Source of the DNA: Microbacterium sp. SORGH_AS_0428
GTDB taxonomy: Bacteria; Actinomycetota; Actinomycetes; Actinomycetales; Microbacteriaceae
NCBI RefSeq assembly: GCF_031453615.1
Contig: NZ_JAVIZT010000001.1
Span: 434,001 to 498,000, forward strand
Length of the DNA: 64,000 nt
Direction: 5' to 3'
Under the pieces are notes generated by a model. The model was not told the origin of the DNA and searched no databases. It saw nothing but the letters and a program-made list of their open reading frames with translations. Position 1 is the stretch's first letter. The number at the start of each line of letters is the position of its first letter. Positions 24,551 to 32,572 of this stretch are shown here, one piece after another. Made by a program: the position numbers and the translations under genes.

Positions 24551-25789
24551 ATGAGCACCGCCCGCATCGTCGTCACCGGCATCGGAGCCTCCTCCCCTCT
24601 CGGAGGAACGGCCCCCGAGAGCTGGTCCGCCCTGCTGAACGGAGAGTCCGGCACCCGCACTCTCGAACACGACTGGGTGGAGCAGTACTCCCTCCCGGTG
24701 ACGTTCGCCGCCGAGGCGAAGGTCCGCCCCGAGGAGGTGCTGGAGCGGCCCATCGCCAAGCGGCTCGACCCCTCTTCGCAGTTCGCCCTCATCGCGGCCA
24801 AGGAAGCCTGGGCGGATGCCGGTGCGCCGGATGTCGCTCCGGAGCGACTCGGAGTCGACTTCGCCACCGGAATCGGCGGCGTGTGGACACTTCTGGATGC
24901 GTGGGACAGCCTGCGGGAGAAGGGCCCCCGTCGCGTCATGCCGATGACGGTCCCGATGCTCATGCCCAACGCGGCGGCCGGCAACCTGTCGCTGCACTTC
25001 GGCGCCCGTGCGTTCGCGCGCACCGTCGCGAGCGCGTGCGCCTCCAGCACGGAGTCCATCGTCAACGCGATCGAGCACCTGCGCGACGGCCTCGCCGACG
25101 TCGTGATCGCGGGTGGAACCGAATCCGCCATCCACCCGATCACGATCGCTTCGTTCGCCTCCATGCAGGCGCTCTCCAAGCGCAACGACGACCCGGCCAC
25201 CGCATCGCGCCCGACCAGCATCGACCGCGACGGCTTCGTCATGGGCGAGGGTGCCGCCGCGCTCATCCTCGAGACCGAGGAGCACGCTCGCGCGCGCGGC
25301 GCGAAGATCTACGCGTACGTCGCCGGCGGCGGCGTCACAGCCGACTCGTACCACATCACCGCCAACGACCCCGAAGGCGCGGGTGCCGCACGAGCGGTGG
25401 GTCTTGCGCTCGCGATGGCCGACGCGTCCGCGGACGACGTGACGCACATCAACGCGCACGCCACCTCGACGCCCGTCGGGGACCCCAACGAGTACACCGC
25501 CCTCAAGGCCGTCTTCGGCGACCGCATCGACGACATCCCCGTATCGGCGACCAAGGCGTCCACGGGCCATCTCCTCGGCGGCACCGGCGCTCTCGAGGCG
25601 ATCTTCACGATCCTCGCGATCAGCGAGCGTCAGGCACCGCCGACGATCAACATCACCGAGCAGGACCCGGCCGTGCCCTTCCGCGTGTCCGGCTCGGCCC
25701 AGTCGCTGGGCGCGGGCGACCAGCTCGCGATCAGCAACTCGTTCGGTTTCGGCGGCCACAACGCGGTCGTCGCATTCTCGAACGTCTGA
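24551..25789 (+). CDS. fabF: 3-oxoacyl-ACP synthase II
   Basis: Elongating condensing enzyme of 412 residues. The Cys-His-His triad is Cys163 (SACASSTES), His303 (INAHATSTPVGD) and His340 (KASTGHLLGG), and the C-terminal NSFGFGGHNA loop is intact. It is the last gene of the fatty-acid cluster and is followed by a strong terminator. Confidence 0.97.
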   Translation: MSTARIVVTGIGASSPLGGTAPESWSALLNGESGTRTLEHDWVEQYSLPVTFAAEAKVRPEEVLERPIAKRLDPSSQFALIAAKEAWADAGAPDVAPERLGVDFATGIGGVWTLLDAWDSLREKGPRRVMPMTVPMLMPNAAAGNLSLHFGARAFARTVASACASSTESIVNAIEHLRDGLADVVIAGGTESAIHPITIASFASMQALSKRNDDPATASRPTSIDRDGFVMGEGAAALILETEEHARARGAKIYAYVAGGGVTADSYHITANDPEGAGAARAVGLALAMADASADDVTHINAHATSTPVGDPNEYTALKAVFGDRIDDIPVSATKASTGHLLGGTGALEAIFTILAISERQAPPTINITEQDPAVPFRVSGSAQSLGAGDQLAISNSFGFGGHNAVVAFSNV

Positions 25790-25802
25790 ACCCTGACGTC
25801 GA

Positions 25803-25834
25803 AAGGCCCGGAGAGCAATCGCTCTCCGGGCCTT
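25803..25834 (+). terminator. intrinsic terminator after fabF
   Basis: Perfect 13-bp stem (AAGGCCCGGAGAG with CTCTCCGGGCCTT) and a 6-nt loop, 13 nt after the fabF stop. The following bases (CGTCGT) are only weakly T-rich. Confidence 0.85.
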
Positions 25835-25923
25835 CGTCGTATCGGGCGGCAGTGCGCCTTCCCAGCGCCGGGACGAGGTCGACCGGCATCCGGTAGCAGC
25901 GCTCCCGCCGCCCGAGGTCTTGG

Positions 25924-26442
25924 TCAGCCGACCTTGTGCAGCCACACCACCGGGGCATCGTCGCCGGCTTGACGGAACGGCTCCAGCTCTTCGTCCCACG
26001 CGCCGCCCAGGGCGACGCTGAGCTCGCGCTGCAACTCCGCCGCATCCCCCGCCGCGATCTCCATCGCGTAGCGGATGCGGTCCTCCCCGATCACCACGTT
26101 GCCGGCGGTATCCGTCTGCGCGAAGTGCACGCCGAGGTCCGGCGTGTGCATCCACCGACCGCCGTCGCTGCGCGCACTCGGGTCTTCGGAAACCTCGAAA
26201 CGCAGGTGCTCCCAGCCGTGCATTGCACTGGCGAGTGCCGCTCCGGTGCCATTGGGGGCTTCCCAGTAGAACTCGGCACGGCGGCTCCCCGGCAGCACCG
26301 GCTGATCGGACCATTCGAAGTTGACGGCGCGCCCGAGGACACGCCCGACAGCCCACTCGAGGTGGGGACACAACGCCCGTGGCGCCGAGTGGATGAACAC
26401 CACTCCGCGCGCCATGTGTGCAGCCATTCTCTCTCCGATCAT
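25924..26442 (-). CDS. DUF3145 family protein
   Basis: Soluble protein of 172 residues belonging to a family confined to actinobacteria and commonly found beside the fab cluster. The signature ARGVVFIHSAPRALCPHLEWA opens the domain and FEWSDQPVLPGSRRAEFYWEAP follows. Its function is unknown. The ATG at 26442 has GGGGAAG about 9 nt upstream; in-frame ATGs at 26427 and 26415 are alternatives. A near-consensus promoter lies upstream, and it converges on fabF. Confidence 0.85.
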   Translation of the reverse strand: MIGERMAAHMARGVVFIHSAPRALCPHLEWAVGRVLGRAVNFEWSDQPVLPGSRRAEFYWEAPNGTGAALASAMHGWEHLRFEVSEDPSARSDGGRWMHTPDLGVHFAQTDTAGNVVIGEDRIRYAMEIAAGDAAELQRELSVALGGAWDEELEPFRQAGDDAPVVWLHKVG

Positions 26443-26506
26443 CAGGTGCGTCTTCCCCTACGACCTGACTCGGCGAATGAACTACGGGTATGCGGTTGTC
26501 CCGGCC

Positions 26507-26535
26507 ATTATCTCCGGCCCACCCGAGAATCACAA
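26507..26535 (-). promoter_or_regulatory. sigma-70-type promoter of the DUF3145 gene
   Basis: TTGTGA (26530-26535, read on the minus strand) and GATAAT (26507-26512) are exactly 17 bp apart. This is the best -35/-10 pair I see in the window and implies a leader of about 55-60 nt. Confidence 0.65.
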
Positions 26536-26668
26536 GTCTGTAACTCTCTGAATGTCGACGCCGCGCCGAGCGTGTCGAGCGCACTTCCGTCAGCTGTCCT
26601 GTCGGCGCGACCGCTCGACGCGCTTTGCTGGAGGAGGCGTTCGTCGTGGGGCGCAAGAACAGGGAGAC

Positions 26669-28291
26669 ATGATCGAGGCATCCGACCCGGCCGCCGCAGC
26701 TGCCCCACCCAAGAGGGTGGGCGCGCTCGCGCCGCTCACCGTGCCGGCGTTCCGTGCGCTGTGGATCGCCGCCCTCATCAGCAACATCGGCAGCTGGATG
26801 CAGACGGTCGGGGCGCAGTGGTTCCTCGTCGAGCAGCACAGTTCCGCTCTGCTCATCGCCCTCGTCCAGACCGCGAGTGCCGCACCCGTCCTCCTGCTCG
26901 GGATCCCCGCAGGCGTGATCGGCGAGCTCCTGAATCGACGAACCCTTCTGATCTGGGTGCAGGCCACACAGGTCGTCATCGGGGGCACGCTGGTCGTTCT
27001 CACCATGAGCGGCGAGATGTCGCCGTATCTGCTGCTCGCCCTGACGCTCGTCCTCGGGGCGGCTTCGGCCGTGCAGCTGCCCGCGTACGGTGCGATCTCC
27101 GCCGAGATCGTGCCGACAGCCTTCATCCCCAATGCGGCGTCTCTCAGCTCGATCTCGGTGAACGTCGCACGGGCGATCGGCCCCGCCATCGCAGGGGCCC
27201 TGGTCTCGCTGCTCGGTGTGGCGTTCGTGTTCGCCCTGAATGCCGCATCCTTCGCCGTCTTCCTGGTGGTCCTTCTGACGTGGCGGGGATACCGTCCCTC
27301 GCCTCATGGGTTCGAGCCCTTCCTCGATGCCACGCGAGCGGGTGTCCGTTACGTCCGCAACGCGGGGATCATCCGTGCGCTCTATCTGCGCCTGGGGCTC
27401 TTCATCGTTCCCGCTTCGGCGCTGTACGCGCTTCTCCCACTTCTCGCGACCCAGCGCCTCGGCCTCGACGCCACCGGCTACGGCGTGCTTCTGGCCGGCG
27501 TGGGAGCGGGATCGATCGTGGGCGCGTTCACGATGCCGCGCGTACGGGACACGATCGGCGTGAACCGCACCGTGCTGTTGTGCGCCCTCGCGTTCGGAGC
27601 GAGCATGGTCGGGACCGCCGTGTCTTCGTGGGCCGCGCTCAGCGTCGTCATCCTGGCCGTGGGCGGTGCAGGGTGGATCGGCGTGATCGCGACCCTCAAC
27701 GGTGCCGTGCAGTCCTTCCTCCCCACCTGGGTGCGAACGCGGGGCCTGTCGATCTATCAGATGGTGCTGTTCGGCTCGACCGCGGCGGGATCCGCGCTCG
27801 CGGGTGCTGTGGCCGGCTGGATCGGATCGGTGACAGCCTGTCTGGCAGCGGGTGTCGTCGTCGTCCTGGCGGCGCTGACACAGCTCGCTCTCCCGCTCGC
27901 GCCGACGGGACACATCGCTCGCGGTCGTGGTGAGCTCCCCCTGCCCGAGCTCGAAGCGGACGCCGACATCGACGAGAGCGCGCAGACGCTGGTCCTCGTG
28001 CGATATCGGGTCGAGGACGGGAATCGGACGGAGTTCCTCACCCGGATGGCGCTCGTCGAGCACAGTCGGCGGCGCACCGGCGCCCGCAGCTGGACACTCT
28101 ACCTCGATCGGGAACAGCCAGGCGTGCTCGTGGAAGCCTTCCACGTCGGCAGTTGGCGCGAGCACCTGAGCCAGCATGCGGAGAGGCTCACCGGGTACGA
28201 CCAGAAGGTCATCCACGACGCGCAGATGCTCGCACTCTCCGTCGACACCGAGCATCTGATCGCGACCGGTCCAGCATCGCCGTCCATGTGA
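26669..28291 (+). CDS. MFS exporter fused to an ABM-like domain
   Basis: Protein of 540 residues. Residues about 20-420 form a 12-helix MFS carrier of the EntS/MFS_3 type (VPAFRALWIAALISNIGSWMQTVGAQWFLVEQ; GAIAGA-like helices follow). The last 100 residues are a soluble ferredoxin-like domain resembling antibiotic-biosynthesis monooxygenases (LVLVRYRVEDGNRTEFLTRM ... HVGSWREHLSQH). The substrate is unknown; siderophores or small drugs are typical of MFS_3. I use the ATG at 26669, after AGGGAG. No catalytic residues can be named for the C-terminal domain. Confidence 0.85.
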   Translation: MIEASDPAAAAAPPKRVGALAPLTVPAFRALWIAALISNIGSWMQTVGAQWFLVEQHSSALLIALVQTASAAPVLLLGIPAGVIGELLNRRTLLIWVQATQVVIGGTLVVLTMSGEMSPYLLLALTLVLGAASAVQLPAYGAISAEIVPTAFIPNAASLSSISVNVARAIGPAIAGALVSLLGVAFVFALNAASFAVFLVVLLTWRGYRPSPHGFEPFLDATRAGVRYVRNAGIIRALYLRLGLFIVPASALYALLPLLATQRLGLDATGYGVLLAGVGAGSIVGAFTMPRVRDTIGVNRTVLLCALAFGASMVGTAVSSWAALSVVILAVGGAGWIGVIATLNGAVQSFLPTWVRTRGLSIYQMVLFGSTAAGSALAGAVAGWIGSVTACLAAGVVVVLAALTQLALPLAPTGHIARGRGELPLPELEADADIDESAQTLVLVRYRVEDGNRTEFLTRMALVEHSRRRTGARSWTLYLDREQPGVLVEAFHVGSWREHLSQHAERLTGYDQKVIHDAQMLALSVDTEHLIATGPASPSM

Positions 28292-28343
28292 GCGCGAGGC
28301 GCACCGGCACACGCCTCTCGCCGCGGCTCGAGCGGTCGCCCGC

Positions 28344-29303
28344 TCACCGCGCCACGGCAGCCTGCAGCAGCTGATCGATGAGGGCCGTGTAACCGAGCCC
28401 GACGGCCGCGAACATGCGCGGCACCTGCGAGTGCTCGGTCAGGCCCGGCGTGGTGTTCACCTCGTTGAGCACGACGCCTCGCCCGGTGACGAAGAAGTCG
28501 AAGCGCGCGACGCCGGCGCATCCGAGCGCGTCGTAGAGACGCACCGCATCCCGCTCCAAGCCCTCCAGCTCGTCCGACGTCACACGCGCGGGGATGATGA
28601 ACGGTGCGCTGCCGTCGTACTTGGCAGCGTGATCGAACAGGGCCCGCTCCGCGACGGCGATCTCCAACGGCTCACCGACCCGCAATGCGCCCGAGGGGCC
28701 GCGGAAGACCGCGATGTCCACCTCTCGCCCGGTGATGAAGGGCTCGACCAGCACGCTGTTGCCGGCGCAGCGCGCTCGTTCGATGGCCACGGCCAGGTCC
28801 GCCGCGTCCGAGACCAGGGAGACGCCGTTGCTCGAGCCGCCCGACGTCGGCTTCACCACGAAGGGCGCGGCGAGGGGAACAGCGGTCACCTCATCACCGG
28901 GCTCGATCAGGATCCCCGGCGCCGTCGTCACTCCCAGCGCACCTGCGACGAGCTTCATCGCCCACTTGTCCATCGCCAATGCTCCGGCCCGCACCGGCGA
29001 GCCCGCGAACGGGACGCCCAGCATGGTCAGAAGGCCGGCGATCGCACCATCCTCGCCGTTCACGCCGTGCAGCGCCGGGAAGACGACGTCGCAGCCGTCG
29101 AGAAGACGCACGGCGTCGGCGGGCGTGAGAGATCCGGCGGCGCCGCGCCACTGCCCGCCGCGCTCGATGGTCAGCTCGCAGACGTCGTCGCCGAGCTCTC
29201 TCGCCGCCCGCGCCACCGCGGCGGCCGATGCGAGCGACACATCGTGCTCGTCGTTCGCTCCGCCACCGATGACCGCGATCCTTCGCTGCCGGAGTTTCGT
29301 CAT
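28344..29303 (-). CDS. ddl: D-alanine--D-alanine ligase
   Basis: ATP-grasp ligase of 319 residues making the D-Ala-D-Ala end of peptidoglycan precursors. It opens with IAVIGGGANDEHDVSLASA. The ATP-binding strand is FVVKPTSGGSSNGVSLV, and the metal-binding end is RFDFFVTGRGVVLNEVNTTPG. The omega-loop keeps Lys-Tyr (DHAAKY, Tyr229), as in D-Ala-D-Ala ligases, so a vancomycin-type D-lactate ligase is unlikely. Its start overlaps the alr stop by 4 nt. Short length and pairing with alr suggest a dedicated alr-ddl unit; whether a second copy exists elsewhere cannot be told. Confidence 0.9.
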   Translation of the reverse strand: MTKLRQRRIAVIGGGANDEHDVSLASAAAVARAARELGDDVCELTIERGGQWRGAAGSLTPADAVRLLDGCDVVFPALHGVNGEDGAIAGLLTMLGVPFAGSPVRAGALAMDKWAMKLVAGALGVTTAPGILIEPGDEVTAVPLAAPFVVKPTSGGSSNGVSLVSDAADLAVAIERARCAGNSVLVEPFITGREVDIAVFRGPSGALRVGEPLEIAVAERALFDHAAKYDGSAPFIIPARVTSDELEGLERDAVRLYDALGCAGVARFDFFVTGRGVVLNEVNTTPGLTEHSQVPRMFAAVGLGYTALIDQLLQAAVAR

Positions 29304-30469
29304 TCAGGGGTCCTCTCGATGTGTGTCCGGCGCGTCACGCGGGAGACGCGTGCACCGATCCGGGTGACGATCTCGTGCTCGATGGTGTCCGACCATCTCG
29401 CCCAGTCGGCCACGGTGGGCTCCCCCTGGTCGCCGGGGCCGAAGATCGTCACGGTCTCCCCCGGGTTCAGAACGTCGTCGCCGGTGTCGATGACCGCCAT
29501 GTCCATGGAGATCAAGCCGACGATCGGACGACGGCGACCCCGCACGAAGACCTCCGCCCGGTGGGAGGCGGCGCGGGGCAACCCGTCCGCATATCCCAGC
29601 GGGAGCAGGGCCAGGTGGGTGGGTCGGTCTGTGGTGAAGCGAGCGCCGTAGCCGACACCGACATCCGCGCCCACTCGACGCGCGCTGATGACCGGAGCGC
29701 GGAGGGCGAGGGCGAAGCGCAGCTCGCGCGAGGTCCGGGAGGGGTCGATCCCGTACAGGCCCGCTCCGATGCGATGGAGATCGTGATCGCCACCGACTCC
29801 CGTGATCGTCGCGGCCGTCGCCGCGAGGTGGGTGACGGCTGGCGCGAGCCCTCGATGGCGCGCGCTCCGGACGGCCGCATCGAAGCGCAGCCGCTCGCGG
29901 AGGTTCTGCGGGTGGTCGGGGCGGTCGGCGCACGACATGTGCCCCATGATCCCGACGATCTGCACATGCCCCTGCCGCTCCGCCGTCCGAGCGAGTTCGC
30001 AGAGGCTCCGCCACTCGGATGCGGGTGCGCCGTCACGAGTCATGCCCAGATCGGCATGCAGGTGCAGACGGGCCCGACGACCGAGGCGATGCGCGGCGCG
30101 GACGGTGGCGTGCAACGCGTCCGCGCTGGCGACACCGAGGTCTACGCGCTCCGAGACGGCCGACAGGAAGTCGGCGCCGATCGGATTCAGCCAACTCAGG
30201 ACCGGGACGTCGACACCGCTGCGTCGGAGGGCGAGTGCCTCGTCGATCGACGCAACCCCGAGCGAGGTCGCACCCTCCTCGACCACCGCAGACGCGACAG
30301 GACCGTGCCCGAACGCGTCTGCCTTCAGCACCGCCATCAGCCGGCCGCGGGTCAGACGGGTGAAGTACCGCGCGTTGGCTCGAATCGCGTCCTCGTCCAC
30401 GCTCAGCTCCGGCGTCGAGATGACCGCATCAGCGCGGGGTCGGGAGGCGTACGGCACCCTCAGAGTCAA
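29300..30469 (-). CDS. alr: alanine racemase
   Basis: PLP enzyme of up to 389 residues interconverting L- and D-alanine. The PLP lysine is in LMAVLKADAFGHG (Lys49 by this start) and the catalytic Tyr in VGYGARFTT; the C-terminal beta domain contains PLGYADGLPR. The start is uncertain: the longest reading uses a TTG at 30469, and a GTG at 30457 is possible; neither has a good ribosome binding site. A 20-bp palindrome lies 22 bp upstream. Confidence 0.92.
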   Translation of the reverse strand: MTLRVPYASRPRADAVISTPELSVDEDAIRANARYFTRLTRGRLMAVLKADAFGHGPVASAVVEEGATSLGVASIDEALALRRSGVDVPVLSWLNPIGADFLSAVSERVDLGVASADALHATVRAAHRLGRRARLHLHADLGMTRDGAPASEWRSLCELARTAERQGHVQIVGIMGHMSCADRPDHPQNLRERLRFDAAVRSARHRGLAPAVTHLAATAATITGVGGDHDLHRIGAGLYGIDPSRTSRELRFALALRAPVISARRVGADVGVGYGARFTTDRPTHLALLPLGYADGLPRAASHRAEVFVRGRRRPIVGLISMDMAVIDTGDDVLNPGETVTIFGPGDQGEPTVADWARWSDTIEHEIVTRIGARVSRVTRRTHIERTPE

Positions 30470-30490
30470 TCCATGCGCCCGTCACAGCGT

Positions 30491-30510
30491 CGTATCGAGT
30501 TCTCGATACG
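30491..30510. promoter_or_regulatory. 20-bp palindrome upstream of alr
   Basis: CGTATCGAG-TT-CTCGATACG, perfect 9-bp arms, followed by a further half-site CGCGATAC at 30513-30520. It is placed where a repressor of alr-ddl could bind. CTCGATACG-type palindromes also occur as scattered intergenic repeats in Microbacteriaceae, so it may be a repeat relic. Confidence 0.45.
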
Positions 30511-30585
30511 CTCGCGATACACCCGGTCTGTGGAACTCACCAACGCCGGGCGACCCGCCTCCTCTAGGGTGATGACCATCTCGAA

Positions 30586-30604
30586 GCAGACCGTACCGGT
30601 CTGC
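30586..30604. promoter_or_regulatory. inverted repeat overlapping the promoter region of the zinc-finger gene
   Basis: GCAGACCG-TAC-CGGTCTGC, perfect 8-bp arms. It touches a possible -10 box (TACAGA, 30605-30610) for the 77-aa gene, the layout expected of a repressor site. Confidence 0.4.
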
Positions 30605-30623
30605 TACAGAGCGAAGGGACCTC

Positions 30624-30857
30624 ATGGACGTCGCATTCCCGTCGGGATCGATCATGGTGAGGACCGCAGCAGACGAGGTCGTGATCCTGCACATCTGCGA
30701 TGTGTGCGGTGCCGTCGTCGCGGAAGCAGAGGACACCGACCTGGCATTCCACAAGCGCTGGCACAGGATCACCGGCTCCGGAAGCTGGATCGACCCGTCG
30801 ACCGGCCGACTCCACGGCTCCGGCAACACCGCCCCGCCGGGCGGGTCGCCGAGTTGA
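30624..30857 (+). CDS. small C2H2-like zinc-finger protein
   Basis: Protein of 77 residues with a compact Cys/His motif, CDVCGAVV...AFHKRWH, i.e. C-x2-C-x14-H-x3-H, close to a classical zinc finger. An acidic segment lies between the ligands, and the C-terminus is Gly/Ser/Pro-rich and probably disordered. The family is not named. GAAGGGAC precedes the ATG. It is divergent from alr across a region holding two perfect inverted repeats. A nucleic-acid or protein-binding role is inference. Confidence 0.7.
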   Translation: MDVAFPSGSIMVRTAADEVVILHICDVCGAVVAEAEDTDLAFHKRWHRITGSGSWIDPSTGRLHGSGNTAPPGGSPS

Positions 30858-30874
30858 ACCGTGGATCAGGCGAG

Positions 30875-30948
30875 TAGGGCGGGTGGGACTTGAACCCACG
30901 ATCGTCGGGTTATGAGCCCGCTGCCTTGACCAGCTTGGCCACCGCCCC
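30875..30948 (-). tRNA. tRNA with CAU anticodon (Met or Ile2)
   Basis: A 74-nt cloverleaf with acceptor GGGGCGG/CCGCCCT (G1-U72 wobble), an atypical D-arm (GGCCAAGCTGGTCAAGGC), anticodon loop CTCATAA on a stem with GGG/CCC next to the loop and a G27-A43 mismatch, and T-arm GTGGG-TTCAAGT-CCCAC. The GGG/CCC pairs are initiator-like, but the D-arm is not. Identity among initiator Met, elongator Met and Ile2 is unresolved. CCA is not encoded. It begins 14 nt after the DMT gene's stop. Confidence 0.85.
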
Positions 30949-30962
30949 CTGTGGCGAAAAGC

Positions 30963-31958
30963 CTATCGCGGCGGCGCCGTGTCGCCGCGGCTGCCTCGCT
31001 GCAATGGCAGCTCCTGGCTGTCGCTGATGACCTGCGGGTGGTTTCGGGTGAGCGAGAACACGCCGTAGACCGCGATGAGCCCGGCAACGACGAATCCCGC
31101 GATGGCCCAGGCACCCGCGGTGGCCGCTTCCTGGAGGATGACGAGGCCGATCACGACGGCGACGATGGGATCTATCACCGTGAGACCCGCGATGACCAGG
31201 TCGGGCGGCCCCACCGAGTACGCGGTCTGCACGAAGTACGCCCCGAGCGTGACCGCGACGAGCAGACCCACGATGCACAGGATCGAGAGCCACCCGAAGT
31301 CGCCTTCCTGGATGTTCTTGATCACGACCTTCGCGAGGGTGGCGACGAACGCGTAGAGCACCCCCGCCGCGACGATGTAGAAGAGCGGACGCGCATGCTT
31401 GCGCATCCACAGCCACCAGGAGAGGGCGGTCAGGACGACCACGACCGCGAGCAGTCCCAGGATCGTCAAGAGCTCCGACTGCGAGATGGGCTGCTCGGTG
31501 GCGACGAACGCGGCGATGGTGACGAAGATGAGGATGCCACCCACGCACGCGATGATCGAGCGCACCGACGCCTTGGTCGGCTTGTGTCCGGAGATCCGAG
31601 CGTTCAGCAGCGTCGTGATCACCAGCGACACCGCCCCGAGAGGCTGCACCAGGATCAGCGGCGCGAAGGCGAGAGCTGTCAGCTGGCAGGTGATACCCAA
31701 GCCGAGCATCACCGTTCCGGCGACCCATGAGGGCCGCCTCAAGAGCTGGAGGAGCTGACCTCCGCTCAGCCCGCTCGCGCCCGATGCGTTCGCGAGGCGC
31801 TCGACCTTGACGACGCCTCGATGCTGATACTGCGCGCCGAGCGACATGAACACCGCACCGAGCAGTGCGATCGGGATGCCGATGAGGATGCCCGGGTCAC
31901 GGAAGACGCCGACGAGGTCGTTGGCGACATCGTTCAGGATCACTTCCGCTGAGAGCAC
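30963..31958 (-). CDS. DMT-superfamily-like (NIPA/EamA type) membrane protein
   Basis: Integral membrane protein of 331 residues with nine or ten hydrophobic helices, starting ILIGIPIALLGAVFMSLGAQYQHRGV and ending AWAIAGFVVAGLIAVYGVFSL. The two-fold arrangement (helices near residues 85-180 and 190-310) is that of drug/metabolite transporters, and the first helix resembles NIPA-type magnesium carriers. The substrate is unknown. The GTG at 31958 is 6 nt from a TAGGGT box, so the transcript is probably leaderless. It diverges from def over 44 nt. Confidence 0.82.
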   Translation of the reverse strand: MLSAEVILNDVANDLVGVFRDPGILIGIPIALLGAVFMSLGAQYQHRGVVKVERLANASGASGLSGGQLLQLLRRPSWVAGTVMLGLGITCQLTALAFAPLILVQPLGAVSLVITTLLNARISGHKPTKASVRSIIACVGGILIFVTIAAFVATEQPISQSELLTILGLLAVVVVLTALSWWLWMRKHARPLFYIVAAGVLYAFVATLAKVVIKNIQEGDFGWLSILCIVGLLVAVTLGAYFVQTAYSVGPPDLVIAGLTVIDPIVAVVIGLVILQEAATAGAWAIAGFVVAGLIAVYGVFSLTRNHPQVISDSQELPLQRGSRGDTAPPR

Positions 31959-31964
31959 CTTATG

Positions 31965-31970
31965 ACCCTA
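31965..31970 (-). promoter_or_regulatory. candidate -10 box (TAGGGT) for the DMT gene
   Basis: TAGGGT ends 6 nt before the GTG start at 31958. It is back-to-back with the def box at 31990, in a 44-nt divergent gap. Confidence 0.5.
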
Positions 31971-31989
31971 ACGGCAGGCGTGCGCTGGG

Positions 31990-31995
31990 TAGGCT
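31990..31995 (+). promoter_or_regulatory. candidate -10 box (TAGGCT) for def
   Basis: TAGGCT ends 7 nt before the GTG of def, with no Shine-Dalgarno sequence in the gap. Confidence 0.5.
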
Positions 31996-32002
31996 CTGAC
32001 AC

Positions 32003-32569
32003 GTGGCTGTCCTTCCGATTCGCATCATGGGCGATCCCGTCCTCCACTCCCCCGCCGCCCCCGTCGAGGAGGTGACCGACGAGATCCGCACCCTGGTCGC
32101 CGACATGTACGAGACCATGGATGCCGCGCCCGGCGTCGGTCTCGCCGCGCCCCAGGTCGGTGTGGGCCTGCGGATCTTCACCTACACGTATCAGGACGAC
32201 GAGGGCGCCGAGTGGCGCGGCGAGATCATCAACCCGGAGCTGTGGATGACGCCGCTCATCCCCGGCGATCCCGACGAGGACGAGGAGTCCGAGGGCTGCC
32301 TCTCGTTCCCGGGCGAGCGATTCCCGCTGCGTCGTTCGGAACACGTCCGCGTGACGGGAACGGACCTCGAGGGCCGTCCGGTGTCGATCGATGTCGAAGG
32401 CTGGCGCGCCCGCATCCTGCAGCACGAGTTCGATCACCTCGACGGCATCCTCTACATCGATCGCCTCAGCGACTCGGACTGGAAGACGACGCAGAAGATC
32501 GCCCGCAAGCGCGGATGGGGACGCCCGGGAGCGTCCTGGCTCCCGGGCGTCGACGACCTCGAAGGCTGA
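32003..32569 (+). CDS. def: peptide deformylase
   Basis: Metal-dependent enzyme that removes the formyl group from new proteins. All three motifs are present in 188 residues: GVGLAAPQVG, EGCLSFP (metal ligand Cys99) and QHEFDHLDG (ligands His141 and His145, catalytic Glu between). The GTG start is apparently leaderless. It converges with the flotillin-like gene, 3 nt away. Confidence 0.96.
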   Translation: MAVLPIRIMGDPVLHSPAAPVEEVTDEIRTLVADMYETMDAAPGVGLAAPQVGVGLRIFTYTYQDDEGAEWRGEIINPELWMTPLIPGDPDEDEESEGCLSFPGERFPLRRSEHVRVTGTDLEGRPVSIDVEGWRARILQHEFDHLDGILYIDRLSDSDWKTTQKIARKRGWGRPGASWLPGVDDLEG

Positions 32570-32572
32570 GGC

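Noticed and set aside
24476..28312. 1278-codon open frame on the minus strand opposite fabF and the MFS gene
   Set aside because: Spans unrelated genes and a terminator, is rich in Arg/Asp/Gly, and has no recognisable domain.
28344..29303. VanA-type D-Ala-D-Lac ligase
   Set aside because: The omega-loop keeps Lys-Tyr, there is no vanH or vanX nearby, and the neighbour is alr.
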